Assembly (NCBI GenBank): GCA_944472155.2
Contig: OX235271.1
Location: 40,350,633-40,414,632 of the forward strand
Length of the DNA stretch: 64,000 nt
Direction of reading: 5' to 3'
Source: Trichobilharzia szidati
Lineage: Eukaryota > Platyhelminthes > Trematoda > Strigeidida > Schistosomatidae
Positions within the stretch are counted from its first letter, which is position 1, and each line of letters opens with the position of its first letter. Under the pieces are notes generated by a model. It was not told the origin of the DNA. It made no database searches and was given only the letters and a program-made list of their open reading frames with translations. Positions 43,430-54,750 of the stretch are shown piece by piece. The position numbers and the translations under genes were made by a program.

Positions 43430-45350
43430 AATTTCTTAGAACAACTTACACGACCTTCTACTTTAGAAACCGTATTGAGAGAAGGATAGTAGGTCATTTG
43501 ACAGCAAGTACTGAATGATTTGAGTCTTTACTATCTTTTCCATTACACGTGAAACTACAGAAGTGATGTTGATGGGGAGGTAGTTGTTGACATCAGCTAT
43601 AGGCCCGTTTTTGTGGATAGGTACAATATAAGACTTCTACCAGCAGGTAGGATATGTCCCATCGCCTAATGAAATTGAGTATAACTTGAGTTGGATTAAA
43701 TTCATGTCATTACCACCGTTTTGCGGCAGAATGGAAGATATACCGTCTGGACCAATAGTGTTAATGAGCTTGAGATTTGAGATAGCTTTGTCGATCTCGT
43801 ATACGGTGAGAAGTATATCACTCAGACATTCGTTTGTTTTACATGGGAAATCCACGACCTGATCGTTCTTCAAGGTGTATAATCTGGCGAAGAGCTTGCT
43901 AAACAGTTCACATATCACATCGATATTCTCATAAGCAATGCCACCTTACCATATTATTTTTGGATAGGATGTTTTGGAGTTTGTTAACCTACGTTTGGAA
44001 AGTCTCACGATTTGTCCTGAGTTATGCGATGCCTGAATGGCCCGCACTTCTTTGTTACTGGGGCTTATACTCTTTGACTCTTGAATTCTAGTGATAAGGG
44101 ACGTAGTAGCAATTAATGAGGATATGTCATGATATCTGTAGTATTTTATTGAATGCTTTCGTAGACTTCTCCTTAACGATGTCAGAATATGATCACTTTT
44201 AAGGAATTTAAAGCTTATAATCATCTCAGGTGTAGTGAAGTCGTGAATTGAGTCAATACTGTGATAGAAATTGTTAAGAAATGCCTCTAAGGACTCTCTC
44301 GAAAAGTACGAGTCCCAATTAGAGCACCCAATTAGATGCTGGTGCAACTCACAGTCAGCACGTTTGTCAGGGACTTTCTAGCGAGCTGAGTAACAGAACA
44401 ATTGTCTCAGTAAAAATCCAAGTTAATGAGATGATAGTGTAAAGGTCTATTATCCAAAATACAGTAATGGATTATATAAATTAATCAGCTTCTCGGTTAT
44501 ACAGTTTAAGTCCGCGGCTAAAAATTATTAATGTAATTCTCAAGCGTTCACTGCTGGAGTCGTGTCTACTGGTAGAAGCCGTGCTCCGGTTGTAGAATAG
44601 TCTTCGGATGAGGATAAGAGGTTCCTGCAAAAATCCAAAGTATACAGCACGGTTATGAGTGAAGCGAATAGACAGCATAGACTAGTGAGAAGATGAAACG
44701 GCCGGTAGTGCACTATATTTTAAATTGTACCCGAAAGTTATCCATGTTCCAGCATGAATCGTTTCAAACAAAAGTCATGTACACTGTTTCCAATTTCAAC
44801 ATCTAACAAAAGAGTGTACAGTCATATTGTTACGTATTCCATACGTGATTATAATCTTATAGGTGTCCGGTCAGCTTCACCTCTGCTTTATGTCTCAGGA
44901 AAGATGTTAAAAGAACACACTACTATTTCATGGTCACTACCTGGAAATTCGTGTCCCACATGTACTGTAGATGGTGTTGTTTTTCGTGAAACGAAGGTCT
45001 GGGATATTTGCGTATCTAGTGAGTGAATTGATGTGTTGTAACCACCCAACTGTAACGATGGAATTCAGGGGATTATCATATCTTTGGGGACCTCGGAGTG
45101 AAGGCCATGACACTTCTGGCATATTGAAATCACCTCCAGTAATTTCATGGCCGAAGGGAAGACTGCCTGTACCATCAAGAATGTTGCTGAGTACTTCGTC
45201 ATGCTCCCCACTGGATAAGGGGGGTCAGTGCACACAACCCACACGTATAGGTTTACTTCGTACAACTTTTGTTTCGACCCAGATGGAGCCATTGATTTGT
45301 GACAGAATTGGGTTACTGAACTGGGTTGCGCACACGGACTTTGCACATTA
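43430..45350 (-). pseudogene. CR1-like LINE: APE endonuclease and N-terminal RT
   Basis: Read leftwards: GDFNMPEVSWPSL (APE GDFN motif) with an upstream LDGTGSLP segment at about 45,100-45,200, then HLIGCSNWDSYF, FTTPEMIISFKFLKS, then RT fingers LKLINTIGPDGISSIL, SISLGDGTYPTCW, and YIVPIHKNGPIADVNNYLPI (conserved PI-K-G-x-x-x-x-x-x-NYRPI). It stops at FSQYGF near 43,450, before the palm. Frameshifts are frequent. It is a 3'-truncated or deleted CR1 copy. Confidence 0.8.
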
Positions 45351-45639
45351 AATTAGTGTTCCACCCCCACGGCCTGTCTGTCTGTCCCCTCAAAAAGGTT
45401 GTAGCTATCGATTCTTAGGCTGTCATTGATGATTTCACTTGTACACCGGCCTTCACTGATCATAATCAATGACGACCTGCATATAGAAGCTAATGTGTTT
45501 AGTGTTTGTTTAGAACTGATCTAGTAATTGCGAGGATAGCAGGTAAACACTGGCTACATAATTTCAGTGTGCGCACAATATTTTGATAAAATGTCAATGA
45601 CTATATTGTGTATACATGGTTTCGGTTTACTAAAAAAAG

Positions 45640-46120
45640 TACTAAATGTACTTTCGGTTTACATAGGAGTTCTCCATGCCGAATTTATTCCTTTAAGGGC
45701 CTACATTTATTACAACTTCAGTTAAATAACACTGACGTGGAAGAAATTCCATTCTTCATCACTAAACTAAATGAAAAGAATCATGTTTTTTATTCTAAGA
45801 ACAGCAGCATTCGTAATGTTTCACTTTATGTAAATGCAGTTACATACAGTTGCACTAAGAACTCAGTGCAACTCGATGCATAATAGTATATACACAAATA
45901 AACTGAAAAATAATGTCCTCCTTACCTTCTAAACAACTTATCCTTAATCCAGGATAAAAACTTTGTTTCACGTATGAGCTTGAGTTATGTCTATGAAATC
46001 ACAATAATACATCGGTTAAATCTTTCCCCAAAACCAAGGCCACTTGAAATCAATAGCAACATAGCAACAAGCGTCATTGATGGGATATGCAATAAAGTCG
46101 CTCGTTTGGATAAGGTATGC
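45640..46120. repeat. third copy of a dispersed LINE-associated segment
   Basis: About 45,652-46,115 parallels 39,255-39,690 nearly base for base in long runs (for example GTTACATACAGTTGCACTAA and AAACCAAGGCCACTTGAAA). In the 39-kb copy, gypsy sequence begins at about 39,694 where this copy continues with unrelated sequence. It helps to place the edge of the older gypsy insertion. Confidence 0.75.
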
Positions 46121-46186
46121 ATTGAGAGACACCTGTATGATAATCATATATTAGTATTTTGAGAGATATTAGTGGCAACTCTAAAG

Positions 46187-46778
46187 AATAGGAACCCAAA
46201 CCGAAACGTCCTACGAACGCACAAACGACCTTGAGAAACCAGTCAGGTGACTCTGCTGTTTCTAGAATTAATTATGGATGCTATACACCTCTGGTGTATT
46301 ATTGCCTATTAACCAGCGCTTAGTACTGCCCGGGACCACTATTCACACAGCCGAATGGAGTAATTATGGTCAACTGTCGAATCTCGGGTATATTCATCAT
46401 GTAGTCAATCACACAGAAGGTTTTCGCAATCCTCTGGATGGAACTCATACTAATTGCATCGAAAGTTTCTGGAGTCACCTGAAAAAAGGATTAGATTCGT
46501 GAACAGATCAAGAAATCCAATGATATACAGTTATCTGGATGAGTTTATGTACAGAAGTTAGTTTAACATGAGTATAAAGCCTCCTATGAGAAACTGTGAG
46601 CTTCTTCTGCAACTTTTACAAGAACTTTATCCTTTGTAACTATTTCTTAACATTGCTTTGCTTGCATATAAACGATTTTTTACAATTGTGCGCCGTTTTT
46701 TAGCCTTCTGATTGGTCGAAGTTGTCCTTAACAAGGTCGTTTGTGCGTTCGTAGGTCTTTTCGTTTTGGGTTCCTATT
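46187..46778 (+). mobile_element. Merlin DNA transposon, internally deleted
   Basis: Terminal inverted repeats of about 46 bp lie at 46,187-46,232 and 46,733-46,778 (AATAGGAACCCAAA...AACGACCTT) with only a few mismatches. Between them is the C-terminal part of an IS1595/ISXO2-type transposase. The spacing is about 590 bp, too short for a full transposase gene, so most of the catalytic domain was deleted. The outermost bases and target duplication were not securely identified. Merlin elements are known in schistosomes. Confidence 0.85.
46278..46639 (+). pseudogene. Merlin transposase C-terminal fragment
   Basis: It reads LVLPGTTIHTAEWSNYGQL, GYIHHVVNHTEGFRNP and GTHTNCIESFWSHLKK. This is the ISXO2-like DDE core: IHTDEW (D to A here), VNHS-x-x-F, and the conserved H-x-N-x-IES-x-WSHLK that contains the final catalytic Glu. 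After a stop at 46,500 the frame resumes as NPMIYSYLDEFMYR to ELYPL. The catalytic Asp of IHTDEW is Ala, so even the remaining part is inactive. Confidence 0.88.
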
Positions 46779-46959
46779 GTAATGGGACAAAAACCAGTAT
46801 AATATCACTAAATAAGTTTCTCTTTTCTTCTTTTGCAGAAACCAATGCCGGCATAAATTCATTGGAACAAGAAGAGGAACGTTTAGCTGGACTTGTTCTA
46901 ACAGATGACAATTAACTTGTAACTGCTCAATTTATGCCTTGCATGCTCATAATATATTT

Positions 46960-47171
46960 TTATTTATCTTTTATTTTCTATTTATTTTTTATTTATTTTT
47001 GATTACAGCTTGATTCCACAACGTATTTATGGTACAGGTATGGAATTTTCGGCATGGATGTCGGTAGCCCAAATTTCGCAGGCCGACCATAGATAACGGG
47101 TGTGCGTCGGCAGGGGATCGAACCCCGGACCATGTGCATGGTCGGCGAAAGTCCTAACCACTGTGCCACCG
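46960..47171 (-). mobile_element. tRNA-derived SINE, copy 2
   Basis: Same family as 30,989-31,177. On the minus strand: head with GGTGGCACAGTGGTTAGGAC, T-arm CCGGGGTTCGATCCCCTG (five pairs plus loop), body with GGTCGGCCTGCGAAATT and a 3' end AATCAAGCTGTAATCAAAAA followed by an (AAAT)n-rich tail. It is the copy with the best preserved T arm. Confidence 0.82.
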
Positions 47172-47179
47172 TCCTTTCA

Positions 47180-47955
47180 CCGCACTCTGCGTCTTCTTCT
47201 TTCTCTGTCTGTGACTGTGTGGATTATCTTTTACACTATTGTTTAGAGTTGACTTAGTATCCGCGTTTGGTGCCTTGCCCTAGCCGTAGACTGTTCGCTG
47301 TGCCAGCACAGAATTGATCTGATATCATACGTGCTAAATGCACGATGGCAGGTGTTTCTGTTGAATGACACTGGTGAAAATCCTGCCCGAAGCGGTTAGT
47401 AGGGGCAGTGTTGTTGTGAAAGGTACAATCGATATGAGTATTCTGTAATTTGTTGCCAGAATAGGAATGAAGTGTTGGTATCTGGTTGGGGTAGTTATCA
47501 TACCACAGCAAGTTTTGTGTAGACACTGGCACATGCTTCTTTCTTAATAGATAAGATGTATGAATGGGTTGTGTGGGCTTGTTTGGCTAGCTAAGTGTAG
47601 TCTGTAGCCGATGTTTTGGGAGATTTTCTATAACTTTCAGCTGATGGAACATTAGAAGAGGCCTAGTGGATGAACAGCATAATACCGGTAACCCCTCTGT
47701 ATTGTTTGTCTATAATTAGTGGTTGGATATGATTGGGTTTCCAGTTGAGACCAATTAGGTCTACCTCTAGGAGCTTGGTCTATCATATTTGACTTTCTCT
47801 TAGAAAGATGGCTTAGAGGTGCTTGCGTCTCTATCATATCAAAGGGCTTCCGTGCTCTGGGTTCAGTATTTAATTTATTTGCGTCGTTTTCCCCTTTTTT
47901 ATGATTAACTGGTTGATGACGGCTAATAGGGCAGCCAGCGCATGCCATATAGGGT
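47180..47955 (-). other. region downstream of a gypsy integrase remnant
   Basis: Minus-strand frames at 47,254-47,532 and 47,652-47,948 are open but not recognised. They lie after the integrase and could be the pol C-terminus or an unrelated insertion. Confidence 0.35.
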
Positions 47956-47959
47956 TTCT

Positions 47960-48850
47960 ATTGCTTGGACACCGGCACTCTAGTCTTCCTAATGGAATTA
48001 GGACGTTTGTCATAACTCCAAGAGAACTTGCTAACTTGGGTAACTACATTCGACTGGTACTTCACGGTGGATGGATTGTCAGACTGAGGAGTAACTGACT
48101 AATTAGGAGATGGGTGGAGCACCAATGGGATGGGTTGTGATGTTTTCTGGCTCTAGACATTTGTGTCAGTGTGCAAACGACGTATTTCAACATTATATCC
48201 TGTTGATTCATCCATGCCTACTATTCCAGTGTCGGCGGCATTGTCTATGTGTGAAACCATGCAACCCACCTGTCCATGGGGACTCGGTAGATTGTTTCAG
48301 CTGTTGTGTCTGATATAGGGAGAGCTTCTAGCCAACTAATAAGCTGATCCACAAATACAAATACGAGTGCCCGTCATAAAAAAGTTAGTGAAGCAACTGT
48401 GTATAAATGAATATGATTAAAACGGTCATTGGGTGTAGCAAAGGATCCAGCCGGGGCAACATCATGCTCATACACTTCGGACCACTGGCAGTGTATGCAG
48501 GACTGCGTCCGATTGCGCATTTTGCGGCTAATGCAGGGCCAGATAAATCTGGTTGATGTCAGTTTGTCTGCATGAAACACAGATTAATAAGCATTCTTTA
48601 CAGATCTCCTAACCACACTATTTCTAATGTGTACACAATCACCAATGATTTCTGTGAGGTTCTTTTTTCCCTGGGCGTTTGTGGATACCTATCGGTGAGC
48701 GTAACTATTCTGTTGATTTGTATTTTTTGAAACACATAGGACTTTGTAATCAGAGTAGTGATGCATGATTTAAGGTTGTCTGTCAGTCTGAGCAAACATT
48801 TAAACAGCTCTTGTGTAATTGGTATGTGAGCAATGGCAAAGTGCAACTAG
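47960..48850 (-). pseudogene. gypsy integrase remnant
   Basis: The minus strand encodes the integrase zinc-binding and core region: RFIWPCISRKMRN with CIHCQWSEVYEH (HHCC finger, C-x-x-C), FATPNDRFNHIHL (normally RFxHVHIDIVGPL, where the first catalytic Asp lies; here changed), then FVDQLISWLEALPI and RVPMDRWVAWF. Stops interrupt after SLTFL. This domain is absent from the young gypsy copy, so the remnant derives from a fuller element. Confidence 0.75.
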
Positions 48851-48959
48851 ATAGATAGGCGAAAAATGGGCATGTGTAGTGAAGAAACCATTCACAAGGA
48901 ATAATAAGTAAGAACTTCGAGGACACACACAAATGTCGTTATACCATTCTACACAGCCA

Positions 48960-50390
48960 AACAGAAAAGATCAATGGTTTCAGACAGGAAGTATGTGAAG
49001 CGTTGGAGTATACAAAACTAAATATAACCAGTTAACCAAGGAATCCACATAGCATTCTTGGACCTATTCTTTTCCTCTAATTCATAAATGATATAGTCTC
49101 TGTGATCAAGTATGGCAAGCCACACCTCTTGGCAGATGATCTCAAGATAGTATACGACTATAGGTATGACGACGCGACCGTTGAAAGCAAAATCCAACAC
49201 GACTTAAACAGTCTAGGCGATTGGAGCGAAAAATGGCAACTAACTTTCAATCCAGACAGTTGTGGTATAGCCCTTTTTGGACGCTGGAAACAAGGCGTGT
49301 GTCTGTATATATGCACGATAACCGCTTCTCCAGAACTGAACACAATCACAGATCTTAGGATAACATACTCAGATTTAACCTTTTCTGACAATGCAAATAA
49401 GGTAGTATCCGACTGTAAAAGACTTTGTAAGAGTTAGACTTGGCTTATTTTAGACCTAAATTAGCCACTCTTACAAAAACTTCTTCACCGCTTTATGACC
49501 TTAGTTGTACTCTGCCTAATGCGCAAATAATAACGAACTGAATCAAGGTAAAAAGACTTGAGATGACTAGCGTGACTGGAATAGAGTTATATTTACACAA
49601 AAGCGATTTGAGATTTAATAAAGAATAAGAGGGTATACACTTATCTGCAGTGGAGACGGTGGTAAGCTCGGAGAGTGTGTTGGATGAAAGCACAACGAGA
49701 GAGCGAACCAAAACCGTACAGGAGATCCACGAATCGAAAGAGGAAGTGGTGCTAAAGGTCAGGTGAGTCCGTTCAAACAAAAGTTCGAAGGTACAATGTA
49801 CACTACAACTTACTGACTTTGTTCTGCGTAGGTTTTACACTCAGGAAGTAAGATTAGCCACATATAAGACACACATTCGCCCCGATAGTGAATATCTTGC
49901 CCTTTTATATAGTAACCAGAGGTCAGCAGACCCAAAAAAGGTTGAAAGTGTTCAGAGACTGCTCACGAGACGTATACTGATATTTGGCCAACTAGTGGAA
50001 TATGCTGACAGGTATATACGACTGAAATTCGAACCCCCTATGGTTAAGGATAGTGAAATGCAACTTATTTTTACTCCTCAAAGTCATTAGGAAACATTGA
50101 CTCAGTCACTCATCCATAACGTGGGCAAGTGTTAAATCATACCAGTTGCGAAAGCACGACTGCCTTCTCAAGAGGTGGCTGCACACAGAAAAACCATTAG
50201 GGCAAACATTTTCACCATTAAATACTGCACTCTTTGGAACCAACTACCATCTGAGATTAGATCTTGTGAAAGGCAAGATGGATTCAAAGTGAACCTAGGA
50301 AGACACATTAACACACCCACTCTGGTTGGTCTAAGAGGCCACAACTGTTGGCAGAATGGTAGACGAAAGCTAGCCCAGTCCTCAACGTAG
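48960..50390 (+). pseudogene. CR1-like LINE RT and C-terminal domain
   Basis: Order: NPHSILGPILF (QGSILGPILF palm motif), FINDIVSVIKYGKPHLLADDLKIVY (LADD catalytic box, both Asp present), LGDWSEKWQLTFNPDSC, later RRFYTQEVRLATYKTHIRP and RLLTRRI, and the terminal IRANIFTIKYCTLWNQLPSEI with GFKVNLGRHI. The stretch 49,470-49,800 shows no homology and may be an insertion. Frameshifts are few, so it is a moderately young copy. Confidence 0.82.
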
Positions 50391-51423
50391 TTAGTTACAT
50401 CTAACTCGACTCTACCAATTATGCAGCGAACGTTTAACTAATTCACTGATTTTCTCTTCTCTATAATCTTCAATAAGTTGAGTTAATGTAAGTATTTCTA
50501 GAAATAATTATTTAAGCAACCACACCTTATACTATTATATATATAAATTATTAATATAGTCTGCTGTTTTTGTGTTCAAAATGACTGCCTTCGGTCAATA
50601 ACTAGCTTTTTTCATATGGTTTTCTAACATGTATGATTTTATAGCATTTCGGAGTTTTTCCTATTCATAATATTAGTTGATGCGTTACTTTGCAATGTCT
50701 AACGCATGCCAAGTGAAAGTCGGTCATGAAAATTTAGCATAACAAGTTTTGCTAAGCAGCCGTTTTCCTGAGGATCATTTTGGATAACTTTATCACTAAT
50801 TGTTACACTGCTCATTTCACTTAGCTAAGTAGATTATAATTTATTTGCTGTAATATTACCTACTTTTATACCTTTTTAAAGGAAACCTAATTTGCTAGTC
50901 ATTTTTAACAAATACTTATATACATGTATGAATGCATAAAGGTGATACTGCTAAGAATGTTCTCAGGTATGGAAGCATCTGGTGACCTAATGGGAAGCAA
51001 TTGTCATGAGAGCTATTAATGTGCAGCATACTGTTTGATTGGGACTGGCCCAAAGCAATGCAGTATAACAACTACAGTTATTCAAAAATATCTCACGGCT
51101 TAACATCAAAAAGGAGGGAGGGTGGCGCATAATAATAAGTTGGCGTGGAGACATAGTGCATGAATACGTTAAAAAAAGTTCTAAAACTCAAGGTGTACTA
51201 AAGGTCCTACAGAAATTCGTGAGAAATTTTACAGATCAGCTTGACCCACAGGTTCTAATCTTTCACATCTTTGAAGCAACTTCTCACTGAAATATCACAT
51301 CATAACATTGAGCAAAGCTATTTTTTTTAAATGAAAAAGGTCATAGTTTGCAATATGGTTAACATTATACATGGCAAATTGTTATAATTATTTATAATAG
51401 TAGGATTTCGCACTCACCGAATT
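50391..51423. other. non-coding spacer before the LTR retrotransposon
   Basis: No gene or repeat recognised apart from a short AT run near 50,540. Confidence 0.5.
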
Positions 51424-51427
51424 ACAG

Positions 51428-51778
51428 TGTAGCGGTAAATAATTCCCCAAAATTATTAACCACAGCAATCATCACTCAACATTGGATGCTGACCATCACT
51501 GTTTAAGTCGACTTGTTTAGCTGAAGGCTTACGGTCAAGCATCCCCGCCATTTGGTGCTTCGTCGTGTCACGTGCGTGCACGATTACTAGCTAGCTAAGC
51601 ATTCACCTCTACCCGCGATTTTGTCCCGAAATATAATACGTACTTTGGACGACAAAATCTGGTCTTTTGCTTTACCATTTGGTACTCGAAGAACGAACAC
51701 TATAGTGGTTGTTGGTATAAGATCTTGCGTTAGTATAATCCGTACAACTCGCGAACGTCGATACCCGCAGCCTCTAAA
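51428..51778 (+). repeat. 5' LTR (351 bp)
   Basis: It starts TGTAGCGG and ends CTAAA, unlike the usual TG...CA; the boundaries are fixed by comparison with the 3' LTR and the target duplication. A TATA-like AAATATAATACG occurs about 230 nt in, a possible promoter. The single difference from the 3' LTR is T/C six bases from the end. Confidence 0.95.
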
Positions 51779-51779
51779 C

Positions 51780-51798
51780 TGGTGAGCCCAACCACGAA
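51780..51798 (+). promoter_or_regulatory. primer-binding site
   Basis: TGGTGAGCCCAACCACGAA begins one base after the LTR. TGG is the complement of tRNA CCA. The tRNA identity was not proven; CsRn1-clade elements are reported to use tRNA-Trp. Confidence 0.75.
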
Positions 51799-51891
51799 CT
51801 ACATCTTCAATTCACACGCAGATAAACCCGGTGAGTTCGTTCCTTTTTGTGTTTATTCTTGTACTATATTGTTATCGGCATACTTTTCGTC

Positions 51892-52710
51892 ATGAGTGAT
51901 CCTAGCCCCAAAGTTATTCGGATTCGCTCAACCGCCAAAACAATCCAGCTAGTACCATATTGGCCAGATAATGCTGAAACGTGGTTTCAGATTGCTGAGT
52001 CTGATTTTTGTGAACATGGCATAACTGATCAACGTTCACAGTTCCTTGCAGTTATTCACGCCCTACCGCGGGAATTCAGCAGGTGCGTAACTCTGCAGAT
52101 GTCGGTAAGTAACTCGTACGAGTTGCTCAAAGCATCCCTCCTAAAGAGAAACGTTCTCACAGATCGACAACGTCTGGATGAGTTATTTCGTAACATCGAG
52201 TTAGGAGATCAGTCAGCCGTGAGCATGCTGGCAAGAATGAAAGAGATCATTGGCCAAAGTCAGTTCGATGAAGGACTGTTTAGAGAACTGTTTTTATCCA
52301 AACTGCCACAGTCAGTTCAGACTGTACTTGTGACACTTCAAAGTGTTCTCATAGATGATTTAGCTGTCTCTGCAGATAGAATTCTAGAGATAACTAAACG
52401 GCCAGTTACTGAAGTATACTCAGTTACCGAACAGACTTCGAAGAAGGATTCTGCAATGATAGAGTTAATCAACTCCGTCCAGCAGATGCTTAGGTCAAAC
52501 AAGCCTAGCAATTCCTCCTATCGTCGTTCTAAATCCCCTCAACGTCTGAACGCACGTGGACGATCTAAGTCCAACACACGTTCTCTCAAAAATCCTGACT
52601 GGTGTTGGTATCACAACACCTATGGCAAGGAAGCGAAATGTTGTCGAAAACCTTGTGATTTCGGCAAAGCCTCCAAGTCTGTGGGAAACTATCCCGCCGG
52701 CACGCGTTAG
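51892..52710 (+). CDS. gag: gypsy Gag with CHCC zinc-binding motif
   Basis: The structural protein for virus-like particle assembly and RNA binding has 272 residues from the ATG at 51892 (an upstream in-frame ATG at 51,847 would add 15 hydrophobic residues and seems less likely). The N-terminal half has [17 protein letters not shown], the capsid-like start of CsRn1-type Gags. A basic SR-rich stretch is followed by CX2HX9CX3C (CWYH...CRKPC), the CHCC array diagnostic of the CsRn1 clade in place of the usual CCHC. The frame is intact. It overlaps the pol frame at its end. Confidence 0.9.
   Translation: MSDPSPKVIRIRSTAKTIQLVPYWPDNAETWFQIAESDFCEHGITDQRSQFLAVIHALPREFSRCVTLQMSVSNSYELLKASLLKRNVLTDRQRLDELFRNIELGDQSAVSMLARMKEIIGQSQFDEGLFRELFLSKLPQSVQTVLVTLQSVLIDDLAVSADRILEITKRPVTEVYSVTEQTSKKDSAMIELINSVQQMLRSNKPSNSSYRRSKSPQRLNARGRSKSNTRSLKNPDWCWYHNTYGKEAKCCRKPCDFGKASKSVGNYPAGTR
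52683..52689 (+). promoter_or_regulatory. candidate -1 ribosomal frameshift site GGGAAAC
   Basis: The heptamer is in the exact gag register G-GGA-AAC, the canonical X XXY YYZ form. It lies inside the short window (about 52,665-52,710) where the pol frame is open and gag has not yet stopped. A shift by -1 leads straight into protease. GC-rich sequence downstream (GCCGGCACGCGTTAGCGGC) can form a stem. The heptamer is also kept in the decayed copy near 39,776. Confidence 0.7.
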
Positions 52711-52760
52711 CGGCAACCGTCGCCGGTGGCACTAGCCGCTTACTTTACATCCATGATGTA

Positions 52761-53945
52761 ATGAGCCAGACTAGATATCTAGTCGACACAGGCGCCGAAG
52801 TCAGCGTCCTTCCTGCTACAGCAGCAGATCGACAGAAGGATCCTAACTTCAACCTACAGGCTGCAAATGGAAAACCAATTGCAACCTATGGTCGGAAATA
52901 CGTCTATCTGAACGTAGGTTTACGCAAACCTATTCGGTGGATTTTTCTAATCGCTGACGTCACAATGCCCATCATCGGCACGGACCTACTTAATCATCAT
53001 GATTTGCTCGTAGACGTCCGCCGTAAACGATTAATTGACAACACTACTAGTTTGTCTATCAAAGGCATAACTTACGTAGGCCCCAGCTTGTCAATCGTTA
53101 AGATGAAAGCAATCCTCGATCCAACTTTTCAACCGATTGTTGACAAATACCCGGAACTCAATTGCCCATCTAACGATCTCCCGTGCATAACCAGCAATGT
53201 TATGCACCACATCATAACCTCAGGACAGCCCGTGACATCTAAAGCACGACGACTGGCCCCTGATAAACTGAGAATTGCCAGAAACGAATTCGATCATATG
53301 CTCACCCTTGGCATCATTCGGCCATCGAATAGTCCATGGGCATCCCCGTTGCATATGGTACCGAAAAAGGATAGCAACGATTGGCGACCCACTGGTGATT
53401 ACCGGCGAGTGAACGCCAAAACAACTCCTGATTGCTACCCTTTGCCTCACATACACGACTTGACGGCAACGTTATCTGGAGCATCCATATTCTCCAAAAT
53501 CGACTTGGTTAAAGCATATAACCAAATCCCCATGGCAACGGAAGATATTCCGAAAACGGCTATCATTACGCCTTTCGGACTTTTTGAATTCCTACGTATG
53601 CCATTCGGCCTCCGGAATGCGGCCCAAACATTCCAACGCTTCATCAACGAAGTATTTCGCGGTCTCGACTTTGTATACGCATACTTAGACGACTGCCTCA
53701 TTGCCAGTCCAGATAAGGAAACTCACCTTAGACACTTGGACTTGGCATTTGAAAGGTTACGCCAACATGGTGTTACCATCAATATACAGAAGTGTCAAAT
53801 AGGCGTTGACTCACTCGATTTTCTGGGTCACACTATTGACTGTCAGGGCATTCGCCCACTGGCTACTTCGGTCGATCACTCTAAGAAAACGCGTTCTGGA
53901 CGTCACGTTAGATTCCCAGAATACCTTCACACCTATTTCACATAA
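52761..53945 (+). CDS. pol: gypsy Pol, protease plus RT, fused in frame to the Pol C-terminus
   Basis: Protease: [12 protein letters not shown] near residue 10 and a matching [62 protein letters not shown] and [11 protein letters not shown] (YLDD about residue 307), then [18 protein letters not shown]. At that point the sequence jumps to [19 protein letters not shown], the usual gypsy pol C-terminus. RNase H and integrase are missing without loss of frame. The pol frame is open upstream of this ATG to about 52,665, so translation probably enters by frameshift. Confidence 0.92.
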   Translation: MSQTRYLVDTGAEVSVLPATAADRQKDPNFNLQAANGKPIATYGRKYVYLNVGLRKPIRWIFLIADVTMPIIGTDLLNHHDLLVDVRRKRLIDNTTSLSIKGITYVGPSLSIVKMKAILDPTFQPIVDKYPELNCPSNDLPCITSNVMHHIITSGQPVTSKARRLAPDKLRIARNEFDHMLTLGIIRPSNSPWASPLHMVPKKDSNDWRPTGDYRRVNAKTTPDCYPLPHIHDLTATLSGASIFSKIDLVKAYNQIPMATEDIPKTAIITPFGLFEFLRMPFGLRNAAQTFQRFINEVFRGLDFVYAYLDDCLIASPDKETHLRHLDLAFERLRQHGVTINIQKCQIGVDSLDFLGHTIDCQGIRPLATSVDHSKKTRSGRHVRFPEYLHTYFT

Positions 53946-54384
53946 CTGAGTGACACATCAATTTTTTATGTTGCGTCATTTAACACAAGTAAATGATATT
54001 TTTCCTATAACCGTACATAAAATTAAATTAGATGTATATTTTTTTTCCCGATATTTTGAACTTTACATTATTTTACTGTATAGTAGATGCATGTCATATT
54101 TTTTTGGTAAAAAAAACGCTTATTTGGTACATTTTTCTTGACAAGGTTCTCAGCATTCTTGTTTTCTTTTCCAGGTGCAACGGGCACTGGACAGGAAACA
54201 AACGAAGCACGGGATCCAACGAACAATACCGAGGAAGCTATGTACAGACACCCTATTAGCATAGGCAGACAGACCAGCAGGCTCTCGATCAAGCCGCTCG
54301 GAAGATTTTTTTTCACCCATCAGGGAACCATCGAGATTTTTTTACTTCCGGCTGGTCATGTCTTAGGGTCCTCACAAACCCACT
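53946..54384 (+). other. gypsy 3' untranslated region
   Basis: Non-coding between the pol stop and the polypurine tract; contains T-rich tracts. Short open frames on either strand are unsupported. Confidence 0.6.
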
Positions 54385-54398
54385 AGGGGGGGAGTGAG
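54385..54398 (+). promoter_or_regulatory. polypurine tract
   Basis: AGGGGGGGAGTGAG ends one base before the 3' LTR, the expected site for plus-strand priming. Confidence 0.85.
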
Positions 54399-54399
54399 C

Positions 54400-54750
54400 T
54401 GTAGCGGTAAATAATTCCCCAAAATTATTAACCACAGCAATCATCACTCAACATTGGATGCTGACCATCACTGTTTAAGTCGACTTGTTTAGCTGAAGGC
54501 TTACGGTCAAGCATCCCCGCCATTTGGTGCTTCGTCGTGTCACGTGCGTGCACGATTACTAGCTAGCTAAGCATTCACCTCTACCCGCGATTTTGTCCCG
54601 AAATATAATACGTACTTTGGACGACAAAATCTGGTCTTTTGCTTTACCATTTGGTACTCGAAGAACGAACACTATAGTGGTTGTTGGTATAAGATCTTGC
54701 GTTAGTATAATCCGTACAACTCGCGAACGTCGATACCCGCAGCCCCTAAA
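54400..54750 (+). repeat. 3' LTR (351 bp)
   Basis: Identical to the 5' LTR except for one base near its end. It is followed directly by ACAG, the target duplication. Confidence 0.95.

Larger units (their letters stand above)
51428..54750 (+). mobile_element. young, internally deleted gypsy LTR retrotransposon (CsRn1/Boudicca clade)
   Basis: It has two 351-bp LTRs differing at a single base, a 4-bp target duplication ACAG (51424-51427 and 54751-54754), a primer-binding site, gag, truncated pol and a polypurine tract. RNase H and the integrase core are absent through one deletion, so it is non-autonomous. The clade is inferred from the Gag CHCC array and sequence style. Near-identical LTRs mean a recent insertion. 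Confidence 0.95.

Noticed and set aside
54032..54386. Open frames between gypsy pol and the 3' LTR as an envelope gene
   Set aside because: They are short, lie on both strands, and show no signal peptide, cleavage site or membrane anchor arrangement; the segment is ordinary 3' UTR.
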